From Sphaerosporella brunnea (Eukaryota; Ascomycota; Pezizomycetes; Pezizales; Pyronemataceae): a stretch of 64,000 bases of DNA. The notes under the pieces are model-generated. The model had not been told where the DNA came from, did no database searches, and saw only the letters and a program-made list of their open reading frames with translations. This document shows, one piece after another, positions 23,901-35,634 of the stretch. Location of the stretch: positions 248,001 to 312,000 of the forward strand of contig VXIS01000009.1 in NCBI GenBank assembly GCA_008704415.1. Direction: 5' to 3'. The translations under genes were made by a program, and so were the position numbers. Position 1 is the first letter of the stretch. Every line of letters begins with the position of its first letter.

Positions 23901-26900
23901 CCCCCACATCGCCGCACAGCGAACATCCAGGCTGTTGATTTGGCGCATTGGCCGCATAGCGGGTTTGGTTGTCGTGATTATTGTTCGGCACTACTACCCA
24001 TATATGCAAATCACCATGATCCAGCAATGATGGAGCGATCCGCCTCATAATGACCGCACGTGCATCATCAGACCAACATAAACACGAGGATCAATACCAG
24101 CACTGCACCATGCCGCGCCAACCCGAGTATTTCCTCTCCACGCGCCATCATCCTCAAGCGGCTTCGCATCACGACCAACTCTGCCCCCACCTGGCAACAT
24201 GTCGCGCACGCGTCCGGCGCCTGCCGAATTCTTCCGCATGCGCTGCACCATCTCTTCCACCGACCACGCTGCCGGCGCTGTTGGACGTCCACCGGCGCAA
24301 CGGGAACCCGGGCACATGCCGGCGCTTTACCGCGTTGGCTGTCTGGACGACGGTAAAGATGATGACGGTATTTCGGCGGCGGGTAATGGCAATTCCCAGA
24401 TCGAAGAAACCGATGCTATTTCCCGGCAACGACAACAAAGCCACACCCCGACCCGCCGCGGCGCCCGCGTTGTGGCTCAGCGGCTCTCCGCTGCTGTCCG
24501 TCCTCGTGGTGCAGACTAGAACACGAATGCACCGGCTGCGTTTCTGAACGTCTGGCGGCTATGGCGGGGAGAACAGATGCGGTGGCGGTTGTTGGCGCTC
24601 GTCGAGAGGCGATTGCGCGCGTTTTGAGAGAGGGGAGCGGGCGGAGACGTGCGGCATTGCGGGTATACATATCGGTATACATCCCGTTGCACACGGCCAC
24701 GGCGTCGTCAGGTTCCCGCGCACGCAAATGCACGGCACCACACCGAGGGAAACGGCAACCCCCATGCTGAGGAAATGCATGAAGCCCACGGCTATTGTCG
24801 TCATGCGCATCACCACGCGACAGTCCTTGCCGGCTGCAACCGACGCTACGTGCCGCAGATGCCGACAAGCCGGATTCGTATCCGCGTCTGTGGCCTGCGC
24901 AAGCTGGATTGATGGCGTCGAGATCATTTCCGGCAGAGAAGGAACTGCTGCGTCCCTGCGTTCCTACGTTGGCAGGAAAAGCAGGGGCGATGCAGTCTGG
25001 CCGCCGCACTTCACCCCCCCCGGCCAGCGACAGCATCACGTAGACCCAGACCGGCGGCGTTTGTCTGCGCCGTGCATGGGGGGTCAGGATATCGCCGCAA
25101 CCCGCTAGGAACCGAACCCAGGCGACGGATTGACGGCGGATACTGGCACCAGGTCCTCTACTGTGGGGGAAGGGGGGAACATTTCGTTTACTCGCAGAGG
25201 ACTCTTATGTTCTCAATCCTGTGAGGTGTCACGCAGAACGCTGCGCCAACCACCGATCCCGCCGCAGTTGAGGAGCTGCATAGTCGAAGCTACCGGCGGC
25301 GAACTCGGAGGCAAGCAGGGTAAATGGACAGTCGGCCGTCCAATGCAAAGAGACAATCCCCCAATGGCACCCCTTCCTGTGACCCGTTTCAAACACGCAA
25401 TGGCACCCGGTTCCAGCTGTGGGAGGAACGTGCCGCGTGCCCGCTGTTGCCGCTGTCAATGTCCGGAAATCATCGCCACACACGGGTTTCTGGATCGAAA
25501 CTAGCGGCGGTGTTTACTCGGCTTGTTTGTGTGCACGTTGCTTCGATGAGAATGATCCAAAGACGATGATGGCTTTTGCTTGGTCACCAAAGCCCGGTAT
25601 CCAACCGCCGGCGAGGCAGACCATGGGCTGCAACTTGAGGTGTTGGAAATGTTTCCTTTCAATCGCGGGGCTGGTTACATCCCGGGTGATAGGTCACAGA
25701 CCCACTCGCACCAGTACAACCGTGGAAATATCGTCGAGTCCAAAGGTGGGCTGCCTCCCAGTTGTCCGTTCTCGCTCAGCGCACTGATTGAGTCCTCGCA
25801 GCCGCTTATTTGCGGGTAACACCCTATGGCGTGCCGCTTCGGTCAGCCCCGTGAACATGCCGTTGTTCTCGTCCCGGCTGACACCAATGGCGTGGCCGTG
25901 TTGGGGACAACAGCGCAACTTGTAACTCATCCGCCTTCGCAGACCACCGCCGTGAACATCACTGATCGCGGCTTTTGCATCATGAAACCGCGAGATAGTT
26001 GTGCTGTCGTATCGCGATCCTAGATAGCCAGCACCCCGCGGCGTGTAAACGGAGCCGGTCGGAACGGAGGGCGACAGATAGTGGGTTCTGGTTGGCGCAG
26101 CCGGTCGGGGCTGACACGCTTCAAGAACCTCGCCGGGTCTCAGGTGCGTGCGGCAGGTTGCAAGGGGTGATGGGAAATCGATGAGACGACAGATAGATAA
26201 GCGCGTATTCGTTGTCCTTCCGCGAGGCACACCATTTCCGATTCACGCATTGACAGTGACAATGACAGTTCGCCAAGCAACGTCCGCAAACCGCGCATCA
26301 GCCAGTCGTTGCGCCTCTGTTCATTCACGACTCGCAACTCGTTCCTCTCGAGCCCCCAACGTTGCGTCGTTGCCGGTTCGTTGCCTCACGACCGGTTGCT
26401 GCTGCTCTTTCCGCACTGTTGTCCGCGATGCTGCTACCGCTTGATGTTTGTGCGCGTGGCGTCGTCAACGCCGGCGTTTTTATCCCCGTGTCATCACTCG
26501 CACGAACGTTTGGGGGTGCTGGTGGATAGCGAATGCTGTGCAAGCTACCAAAAGCAACAGGAATCGTGCGTACCGCCAGCACTGCGCTGCCCGCGAGCAT
26601 GATGATGCGGGTTTGCCCACTATTTCCGAGTCTCCGTCAAAACTACACGTCCAAAACAGACGGCGCGAGATTGCTTTCCAGGGCAGCTACAGCGGGCTGT
26701 GCCTTGACGGCAGAACGTCGGCTGGGGGCGCAACCCAGTGGAGTTCCAGAGAAAGCAAAAGAAACCACCAACACTTCAATCGACAGCTCGCGTTCGTAAT
26801 GACGGAGACCTGCTCCATAGTTGGCCTCGTCAAATCTTGCCTCTTTAGATCCGATTCAGGACATCCCCATCCGCGATCCATCCCAACTGCAGTCATCTCG

Positions 26901-29900
26901 CAGCTGTGAAAACCTGTCGCTTTCGAAGCTCGACGGCAAACACCAGCTCCTCACCCGCCGACGACAGGACCCGCAGACGCCTTGCCACCTTCATTGCCGA
27001 CATAGGCGTATCGCCACCATCAGAAGGGAACGCGGTGGGCACACGGCGTGACGGGAGCATATATATATACCAAGCTTGAGCACATCGTGACGCTGTCGGC
27101 TGTCTACACGCCTGCGGTGAACGCCGTTGCCACCTGTGGGGGTTCGCCAAGGCAATGGTCGGTTTAGGGATGGAATTCCCGGCGGCGACCCAGCCCTGCA
27201 GAACCTGGCCGTGTGCTCCTTCTGCCGTGATGCCGTGGTTGGTGTGGGAGTTCGTGAGTCTACCAGGACAACCAGCCGCTAAAGGTGTGATACGCTGGGA
27301 CCTCTTGCTGCGAGGTTGTGTGGTGCCGTCATAGTTTAAACCGTTGGATCGCAACGTATTTTGTTCCCGTCACGAGAGCCATTCGGAACACAATTCTCCA
27401 CCAGCTATACCGCTCATATAAACGCTGCTGCGCAAGGCTGGTGCCAGAACGGTACACGGCGAGGATGGGGTTGTATCGACCTATCTATGCCTTCGCGTTC
27501 TGCGTGCGACGGCAGCTACACACCCATCTCCTCAACTGAAACACCGACCGCGATCTGGTGAAACATAGCGTTCCCGCGATCTCGCTTCTGAGCGAAAACG
27601 TAAACGTATATAATTTGCACCCACGGCGAATGGAAGTGGCGCAACCGGTCGTCAGGACCGGCACGCTCTGACTCTGCCGAGAATGCTCGGCGGCGGTGTG
27701 GGGTTTGGTTCTCACGCTGGCGCGGGTTTGGTTCTGATTGCCGGTGCGGCCGCGCCCATCGCGATATCCACGCGGCATTTTGTGTACCGTTCAGCGTTCG
27801 CATGTTGGCAGCCTGGAGTTTGCGAAGCGATGTGATGATGTGGAGGATCGCACAATGGGAACGATAGCACGCTGCGTAGGATTGCACGCCGCAGCATTTG
27901 ATGGTGAGCTCATAGCCGGCACACACGCATCAGCGCCACCATCGTTGCCACCAGCGATTGATTTTGTGCGCGCGACGTCTGAATTCACCTTCTAGGGAAC
28001 CTATAATTCACCAGGTAGCGGTATTTGTCACAGTCGAGTGGATGGGGTATCCGGAGGGAGGCTATGGAACGCTAAGGTTTTCAAAAGAAGAAGTTTGGAT
28101 ATGCGGTCTGACATATTGGGGATCCACAATGGGGCGTGTACTGGCTAATGAGGCATGCTTATCGTGTGTGATGGTACGCCACCTGATTGTCATATAGAGA
28201 ATACACAGCACCGTGCTCAGTCATCCAACCGAAGGATGCGACCACATCTAGGCGTGTTCAGACACAACCTGAACTGATGGCAGCGGATGGTATTCAATTT
28301 TTCTGGCCGGTGTGTGTGCGCTGGTATCCGTGGCACAGAACAGGTCTGAAGCCTGTTTTGGTTTGTACGGTTGTTTATTAAGACGCCACACTGTGTTTGT
28401 CCCCATTGCAGCGCGTCATGATCATTTGTTCCGAGGCCACCGGGTGCTCGATCGTGAGCAGCCGCTCCTCCTCACGCTCGTAGTTACTGGCACCCACCCG
28501 TTCGCCCATTTTCAAAGCTAACAACTGCTCCGACCCAACTCCGTTGGACGCGATTTTTCTTGCGCCATAATCCCCCCAAGCTTATGCGCTTTCTGTTCGC
28601 GGTGTTAGATTTTACATTGATGGCGCCAAAAGCCCCGCAGTCCCTTTCGAAGCGTGGCTACCTGCACTGTGGGCTGCGCCCCGCCCCGCCGTTGGGAGTA
28701 GTCGCGGCGGGTGTTGCCGTTGTCACGCGCCTGCACTTCAAGATATCGACACTGCAGGACTGGAGTGGCTGGAAGGAGGACGTCGATGGGTAACAGCGTC
28801 GCACGCAGCATACGCCGGAGCGCGCGCTCACGGTCGCTCACCCGGCGGCATCTGCACAACCATTCATGATTCGGTGGCATGAGTAGGACTCAGCCACCCG
28901 TCACCGATTTCGTACAGCGTTCAACGAAAGACAGGACCATTATGTCAGTGAACATCTGGCATTTCCTCTTCGCGTCGATAGTGCCGACACCACTGCTTTC
29001 GGTAGTAGTGACTGCTGCTTCCACCAGCATCCGCAAAACCTGGACACACGCTGCCATTCGTCGTCGTGACGACGTCCTGTCTGGTGCAACTTGGCTGCCG
29101 TAGGGGTCTTGCCCAGTCCGTGTTGAAAGACCCGAGGCGAAACCACTGTTCTGGTCTTATAAGCCGTCGGGTCAGACTGTTTGTGCTCACAAAACTTCCT
29201 GTTGTCGATAACGAACAACTGTGCGCAATGCAGCACTGCAGCGGTGTGTCCATTCCTTCAGGTATTCTGTGGTCTTTGCAACCCTAACTGGATGCCTTTC
29301 GCCAATTGGGAACATCAGATGAATAGGGGCAAGCGTTATACTAGCCGTGCGCGAACGCCTTTGCCGCCAACGGAAGATCCAATATGGGACATGTCAGGAA
29401 TGGATCCAAGGCTGGCCAGAAGCCCACTATCTGTGCCGCCTCTGCTGATTTGCTCCAAAAAAGGGAGAGTGTTCCGTGGTGCCGTTATCCGGGATGTACG
29501 TCTGAGACATTCTTACAGAAGCGCTTTACTTTGATGGGCTCAAACATCATCACGGGTGGTATCTTATCTGCCAGAAACCAGTCCAGCTCAACTCCCAAAG
29601 TGCGAGGTGAGGATACATTGGCCTTTCAACGCCAGTTGATAACTATAGGTTAATGGTGGTGGCAACTTGATTTGTGTCGTCTTGCGAGGTAAAGGTATGT
29701 TCTCCTATCTCTTGCACTTGTGAGTGTATATAGTGAGTGTTGGCGGCGCTGACCAAGCGATGGCTTCGGTTGAGATTCGCACCAAGGCGATCGCTAACAC
29801 ATGTCCGTGCTCGTATATATGGGCAAACATATCGCGCGATCTGCGATAGGCGGCTTGTCACAGTGTGTGACTAACGTCTAGAGCTCCAGTGAGCATTGCT

Positions 29901-30581
29901 TTCAAGAGCCGCGCTGTTTGCCGTGTTCATCAAGGTTAGAAGTATATGAAATGTGATTCATGGATCGACAAATTATCTCCGCATTTAAAACGAATCGTCC
30001 CACATACCACCTGGTTTGGTGGTTCCCATGACACACCACGAAATCAACTGTACACGGGGACGATACAAAACCTGCGTGGATATCAATCTGGACATCGTCA
30101 ACGCGGCACTGCCTCCGTCCGGGTGTCGTCGCTGTTAGAGACAGATTGAACGGGGCGCGGTGCCCGCAATGGAAAGTGCCGTGGTGGGTGGCTAGGGCGG
30201 TGTGGCCCCAGCCTAAGAACACGCCCACCTACACTCCCGCGACGCCAATTGAACCTACCAGTGCAGACGACATTAGGCCTTTTGATGCCGCCCCAGCAGA
30301 CTGCGATACTACGGCAAGCCTGCCTAGACTACCGACGCTGTGATCCCCCATTTCAGTAATGTATGTACCTGCTTGATCGTCGTCACGGCAGCCCTCATCC
30401 CCGCACCGCCTCAAAGCGCCTCTGCCCCAAACCGACTGGCCGCTGTGCTGTTAGCCCCTCGGTTACTTGTTATCGACTGCTCTAGAGTGCACCTTGACTA
30501 CCATCCTGGTAGCAAAGGGCGGTCGATCAGAGGTGGCACTACGGTCAGAGTGCGTAGCAGTGTGACGTCGTCCGCCTTTTC

Positions 30582-30592
30582 GGGTTAGGGTT
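30582..30592 (+). promoter_or_regulatory. Telomere-like 11-mer upstream of the HNH gene
   Basis: GGGTTAGGGTT lies 82 bases before the ATG of the HNH-type gene. The exact same word, in one orientation or the other, also lies upstream of the coiled-coil gene (42333) and the F-box gene (49345). AACCCTAA 'telo boxes' are known promoter elements in several eukaryotes; a promoter role here is inference. Confidence 0.35.
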
Positions 30593-30673
30593 GGGCTGCG
30601 ACTACTCGTAACTCAAGACACCACCTCACCCACGCAACATCTCTTACACCACGCATATTGATCAAACCCCCTA

Positions 30674-31576
30674 ATGTCAGATACACGCCCTGCAAAGCGG
30701 TCCTTCCAGGCGTATGCTGCCGACAGGGACGAAGCGGCGATGACACCGCGACCGCCACGTTCGCTCGTTCCCTCGCTGACATCAACATCATTCCGGGAGC
30801 CACCTTCCACAGTGCGCGGGATGCTGGCAATCCGAGACGGTGGCGGGCGGTGCTGGCTTTCCGGGTGTAACGACTCCGCCGCGATTGACGCGGCGCATAA
30901 CTGCTTCAAGGTGCTGTTCGACACAACGCGCTTGATGCACTACAGAGAACCGCCGCACAATATGCTGGGGAAACGACATATCCAGCGCACCACTCGAATC
31001 TGATCCTGCTGTGCAAGACTCACCACGAACAGTACGACTGTCATTATCCCACGTGGGTTACCTTGCCCGATGACTTACATTTCTTCCTCACCTGGGATGA
31101 GGAGGATTTTTGAAAACGTGACGTTGCTGGAAGGTGCGGTGTGTAGTTGGACAGCACAGTGCCGGGAGCGGATGATGTATTCGGTCCCCTCACCTCAGTT
31201 ACCAACCAGGCTGACCGCAGGACAGTACAAGTCCCAGCTCTACCGGGTGCACATCGGTCTGGGCATGACCACTACGACCCACGTCACGGGCGTGAAGCGC
31301 TGGGACGGCAATCCGCTCACCGTGATCCTCAAAGCTATGCTTGGCGCGTTGCAGATCTCCATCACCATGCCGTCGCACATCGTGGGGAGACTGTCGTATC
31401 TTGTGGGTCTTTACGGTCGCGCGCAGCCGCCAGGCAACAAGCGTCTGCATTACGACTACGACATTGAGGGAGACGATGAACTGCTGTGCACCGGGCGACG
31501 GGTCGGGGCGCGAGCGCGCGGGGCACGGCGGGGTAGGCCGGCGCAGGGCGGGGTGCACCGGGGCACGACGGGGTGA
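30674..31576 (+). pseudogene. HNH-nuclease-type fungal protein, frame broken at two homopolymers
   Basis: Three consecutive plus-strand frames read as one protein. Frame 1 starts at ATG 30674 (MSDTRPAKRS) and carries RCWLSGCNDS and IDAAHNC, the first zinc/histidine part of an HNH_2-like domain. It must pass into the next frame near the G4 run at about 30967-30970, giving HHSNLILLCKTHHEQYD, the second half of the HNH core. It must shift back at the T5 run just before 31111, continuing as ENVTLLEG and later GNPLTVILKAMLGAL and LSYLVGLYGR, a C-terminal region typical of these fungal proteins. The last roughly 25 codons run through a G-rich tandem repeat to TGA at 31574. One missing G and one extra T would account for both breaks, so either assembly indels in an intact gene or a young pseudogene fits. 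An intron could explain the first break but not the second. The role of these proteins is unknown; nuclease activity is inferred from the fold. Confidence 0.6.
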
Positions 31577-31623
31577 TCGGGGTTGGGCGGGGTGTACCGG
31601 GATGCGACGGGGAATCTCGGGGC
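31510..31623. repeat. G-rich 39-bp tandem repeat
   Basis: Two clear units start at 31546 and 31585 (gggcggggtgcaccgggg and gggcggggtgtaccggga), and a degenerate partial unit precedes them. A second G/C-rich block at about 31765-31880 has G-runs followed by C-runs. The array covers the 3' end of the HNH-type reading frame, so the real stop of that gene may have been displaced. Confidence 0.75.
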
Positions 31624-33584
31624 CGCAGCGAGGCGAGACTGATTTATGTGGGGCAATGAGTGCCGGTACACTTCCCCGTCCAATTGGCGCCCAAGATGTT
31701 CGTCTGACAGTGGAATTCAAGAGCACGACGTCTCCGGGAGACACCCGGCATGATGTAATATCCGGGGTGGCCGGGTTGTCGACGGGGCGGCCCGGTCGGG
31801 GCGGGGTGGAGAGGAGTCCGTTGAGGCGGTCGCCGCCCCGTCGCGCCCCGTGCCCCGGCGGGGGCGCCCCGACCCGTGCACAGCACTACTACAAGAGCCC
31901 CCAACGCCCGAGGCACCGATCCGAACCTTGTCGTCGCTTTTTTCCCTGAGTAGCAGCCCCAAATGCCACTGCACGGGGAGCACACGACCGTCGTTCCACC
32001 CCTCGGTGTTTCATGAGCCTTGGCAGTGAGGCGCAAAGCCTACGGTGAATGATATCCTGAAGATGTTTACCCGCGCGAGCACGGCGGGGTATGGAGATGC
32101 TGATGATCTTGGAGCGGATGTAGGGCCCGCCAGGTTGCGCGAGACGTGATGACGTTGGGGCTGGGAGTTAGATCGTCGTTGTGCTTGCATATACCTCCCG
32201 GTACAACTGCGAATCGAAAGTTGCATTAGCCGCACGTACCAGTCAGATGATGCATAACCCCGACCGGCGGAATCGAGCTAACACCCTGCGCAGACGCACA
32301 GTGGGCACCCCACGCAGCCTGAAGATCTCGTTGACTAATTGATGTGATTCAGGTGGCTTTGTAGCGAGCTTTGTAGCCATGCCATTTGCGTATGTCTGAC
32401 CGTCTGGATGGGAGCGGACGCCCAGAGCGGGTGAAACCATCGCCAATAGTTACGGCAGCGACTAATCACAGATGCTCCATAGATATTGTGCTTTTCCTAG
32501 GTCCTACACTCCTGCCCTCCTATGGTGAATACCACAACTCATGGTTTCCCCTGGCCGCAGCCTCGAGCCGGCGATGCGTCACGTGCATTGCTACCCTGCT
32601 GTTCCCAGTGTCCCGGGATCCGGAGCCCCTGATGAGGTATCTTGGGGGGGAAACGAGCGCGGCGATGCTTCTCCAACGCCTGGGCCGCCGTGGGTGCCAT
32701 TTTCCATCCCACGCCGCACCCCTATCGGGCGGTCCTCCATCTCTGCGGCTTGCATCCACACAATCACCTGTCCCGCATCCGAACTTCTATCGACAGCATG
32801 GCCGGCTGAGATTCATTCTTCTCTTTTGTTGGATCACTGATTCAGCGCGTAAACTGCGCAAGATTCGCAATGTGCATGGTCGATGCATCCAGCAGCACGA
32901 CGGCGTGAGGGGGACTCTTCATGGATGTCACCGATGCTGCATTCTCTCGCGAATGTGTTCAAACCCATCCAGTCAGTAATGGTGCTGCGCGATTCGACCT
33001 ATCCCCTCGGTGATGTGAAGACTGTTGCGTATTTCACTGTTTGTCTCATCACCACCCACAGAGACGCAGTGCATAAAGAAGGCGGACTAGTTCTTGCGCG
33101 CACACATTTATCCCAGGAAGTGCGCGTGATTCGTCATGTAGTTTACCGCTCCCAGGATGCCGGCCACCAAGGATGAGCATAACACACGGCAGGCAGCACA
33201 TTATTTCACCCCGGTGTCATTGTACCAGGAAAACTAGATTGACATCTATACCAAGAACGTTCAGTTTACCTAAATATGCGGGATGAAAAAAAAAAAAACG
33301 GGGGTACGATTCCCCGCCCACATAGTTCTAACACTCGAGGAGCGAGAAAGCCACCTTGAACACCGCCTAATTGTCCCATCGTCATTTTATTTCTGTCCGT
33401 TGCTTGCGGAGTTTCTTGGGCAACCAGAATTTTTTTGACTTGGCGCTCGGCCGCCATAGTAGGGCCTGGCTGTTTGCACGGCGAATAGGGTGGCTGTTAG
33501 ATCTTGCACAGATTCTGATCGCATTGCCCGCACCAGCTGCGTCTCGTTCCGGGCCCGTTTCCACACAGCCCTAACAGCGAGAGT
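31624..33584. other. No supportable gene
   Basis: Contains the second G/C-rich block (31765-31880) and an A13 run at 33286-33298. A 197-codon plus frame at 32386-32979 has no recognisable domain and uneven composition. Confidence 0.5.
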
Positions 33585-34070
33585 GTGCGGGAGACGCAGT
33601 GGTCGCAGAGAAAGTGCGCCTGCTGTGGAAATGATGGCCACGACGAAGATCGCTGTTGGTTGAAAAAACCCTCCCTAAGTGCGTGCAGTAAGAGTCACTC
33701 GCCCACCCCACGCCCGGGGACACCTGTTGAGCATCGCAACTCAGAGGGGTACATAATGTCCCCAAATCCGTATCATTTTTTGCAAGATGAATCGTCAACC
33801 TTCTCAACCACCATTGCAGCAGTATTTGCTCGTCGGGAAGAGCACGTCTGGCGTGTATGTATTCATGAGCCTCCTCGCTCGTGGCTTGTCGCCCGTGAAC
33901 GCACGTTTGGATTACCAATTTCCACTGCTACACGCCCTTGGGCCACAACAGTATATACGTATCTGCAAAACCTGACTTCCTCATGGCTCGTTTGTCCGAC
34001 GCCAACCATCCTTGAATTCAAATTGATGGCACACCGCTTCGCTGTCGTTTATGGACATTTTCGCTTCTAA
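33585..34070 (+). pseudogene. CCHC zinc-knuckle fragment, retrotransposon gag-like
   Basis: The open frame begins without ATG and carries CACCGNDGHDEDRCWLKKP at 33615-33671, a perfect C-x2-C-x4-H-x4-C knuckle followed by a basic CW-K segment. This resembles the nucleic-acid-binding knuckle of Ty1/Copia gag proteins. A Ser/Pro-rich linker follows, after which similarity ends. No protease, integrase or reverse transcriptase is found nearby and no LTR is evident. A short cellular zinc-knuckle protein is an alternative. Confidence 0.4.
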
Positions 34071-34463
34071 AATTTCCAAATTCAACAACGCCACGACACA
34101 CCATAACGCTGTACCCCCTCGCCTATATATACCCCTTGTCGGAAAATACCTGGATTGGTTCCAGAGCACAAAGCTAGTGAATCAAACTGTGACCATCCTG
34201 CTGGGTTACGACCCGAGTATCACGCTTTACGATAGCTTCTGCCCGTAAGCAGGACCAGTTGTCAGCTGGGACGGCGGCAGCAGCATCACTGCCGGGGTGG
34301 CAACGAGATGGTTGGAATATCTGGATGGTCGGAGGGGTGACGAGACCCGACAGCGACGCGGTGAGGACCCGGTCGCTGGGCATGCCCCTGCGTCTATACA
34401 CAGTCAGTCTTGGGACTGATTTCGTACAGGGGACAGCATACCTTGGCGCTCGCAGGCGCTCTT

Positions 34464-34532
34464 AACAAACAGGGACCTTGCACAGGCCCTGTTCCCCGTG
34501 CAAACAGTTCCAGATGGAACCGGACCCGAATG
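34464..34532 (+). repeat. Hairpin repeat family, copy 1
   Basis: First of ten related plus-strand elements. It has the ACAGGG / CCCTGT inverted repeat (hairpin 1), then TTCCCCGTGCAAACAG. Downstream it diverges: the second hairpin is only GTTCC / GGAAC and the CACGGACCG end is replaced by CGGACCCGAATGG. Confidence 0.7.
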
Positions 34533-34724
34533 GAGCGATGAGAGGAAGACAACCTAAGCGTGGGCCAGCGGTGATCTTCTGGTGTGGGTGCAAGCTGGTG
34601 GGGATGCCGCCAGGACCAGAAAGGGCAAGACGACCAGCAGTTGCGACTGTCGGCCAGGACCGGCTGCGAGAAGCGACGGGCGGCAACAGGCGCCCGGTAC
34701 GCTGTATAACCTATAAACAGTCAC

Positions 34725-34858
34725 GATTGAGACAGATGGAACACGGGGGAAGACATACATCGTGGGAGCAGGCGAACCTAATAAACAGGGACCTCACACA
34801 CGCCCTGTTCCGCGTGCAAACAGTTATTCCTTCGGAGAAGGCAAGCCCACGGACCGAT
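34725..34858 (+). repeat. Hairpin repeat family, copy 2 (extended)
   Basis: Carries the upstream GATTGAGA box at 34725 and AGACATACATC, the GGCGAACC spacer, hairpin 1 (ACAGGG / CCCTGT), the CGTGCAAACAG link, a CCTTC / GAAGG second hairpin and the CCCACGGACCGA end. It is separated from copy 1 by about 300 bases, close to the spacing of other neighbouring copies. Confidence 0.75.
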
Positions 34859-35634
34859 TGTCAAAGCTCTGAAGCGTTCTCGGACTAGACACATCGCGGA
34901 GAGTACACAAAGTCAGCAGCTCAAAGGTCGCAGTCTCGACACCCAACTTCTCTCTACAGGTTGGCATCAGCGATGATGGTTATCAAATATGCCGACTCGG
35001 AACGTACCGAGGTTCGACGAGCTTCTTGAACTACTCGTTAGTGGTAATGGTCTTGCTCGCGATCAAGCCCTCCACAAAGCCAGCGCTCCACTGGGTGTGG
35101 TTCTGCGTGCATCCAACTCCGCGGCGCCACCATCAGCCCGGACCTATCGTACATGGAACCAACATCGATGCGCATCACAAAAAACCCGTGCATTGTCATA
35201 ACACCAAAACCAAGAAACAGGAAACACAGAACAAACACACCATCCGCAGTCCCTTCGCTCTGGCCCTTTAAAAGCTACCAGGCCTCTCGTCGCCCACCTG
35301 CTGCGCTCTGGCCGGTCTTTCCAGCGCAGCTGCTGAGCATCAGAGATGGCCCTAATGGCGTTGGTGGGTGGGCGAGCAACTAAATCGTGATAGCGCGATC
35401 GATGGGGATGGACAGAGAAGGGGCGGAGCCACCGAACAATTCAGCCCACTAGACCAGCCACCGTGCACCACCAGCTCCGTCGCTCGTCACCCCCCATCAC
35501 TCGCCCACGCCCCGTCACCTCCGCAGTCCGCCTGCGCACGATATTGGCACGGACCAAGAAGCTCCACATTATACCGACCGCAGCTTGATAGCGCGGGACA
35601 GAAACTTCCAGACATCTGCGAAGTATCGTGCGGT
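34859..35634. other. No supportable gene
   Basis: Only short frames. CA-rich sequence at 35196-35245 has no coding features. The minus-strand BCS1-type relic ends at 35635. Confidence 0.5.

Larger units (their letters stand above)
13679..30581. other. About 17 kb without a supportable gene
   Basis: Both strands hold many frames of 60-200 codons, but compositions shift frame to frame and none gives a convincing domain. The longest, a minus-strand frame at 24416-25039 (207 codons), is Arg/Ala/Ser-rich and resembles a GC-driven chance frame. A weak P450-like fragment lies at 17840-17981. Two related short segments occur at about 16277-16315 and 16768-16805. No LTRs, terminal repeats or rRNA are seen. 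Probable old, decayed intergenic or transposon-derived DNA. Confidence 0.5.

Noticed and set aside
24416..25039. 207-codon minus-strand open frame with a hydrophobic stretch in an overlapping frame
   Set aside because: Competing frames overlap it and none has a domain; the hydrophobic stretch is in a different frame from the long one.
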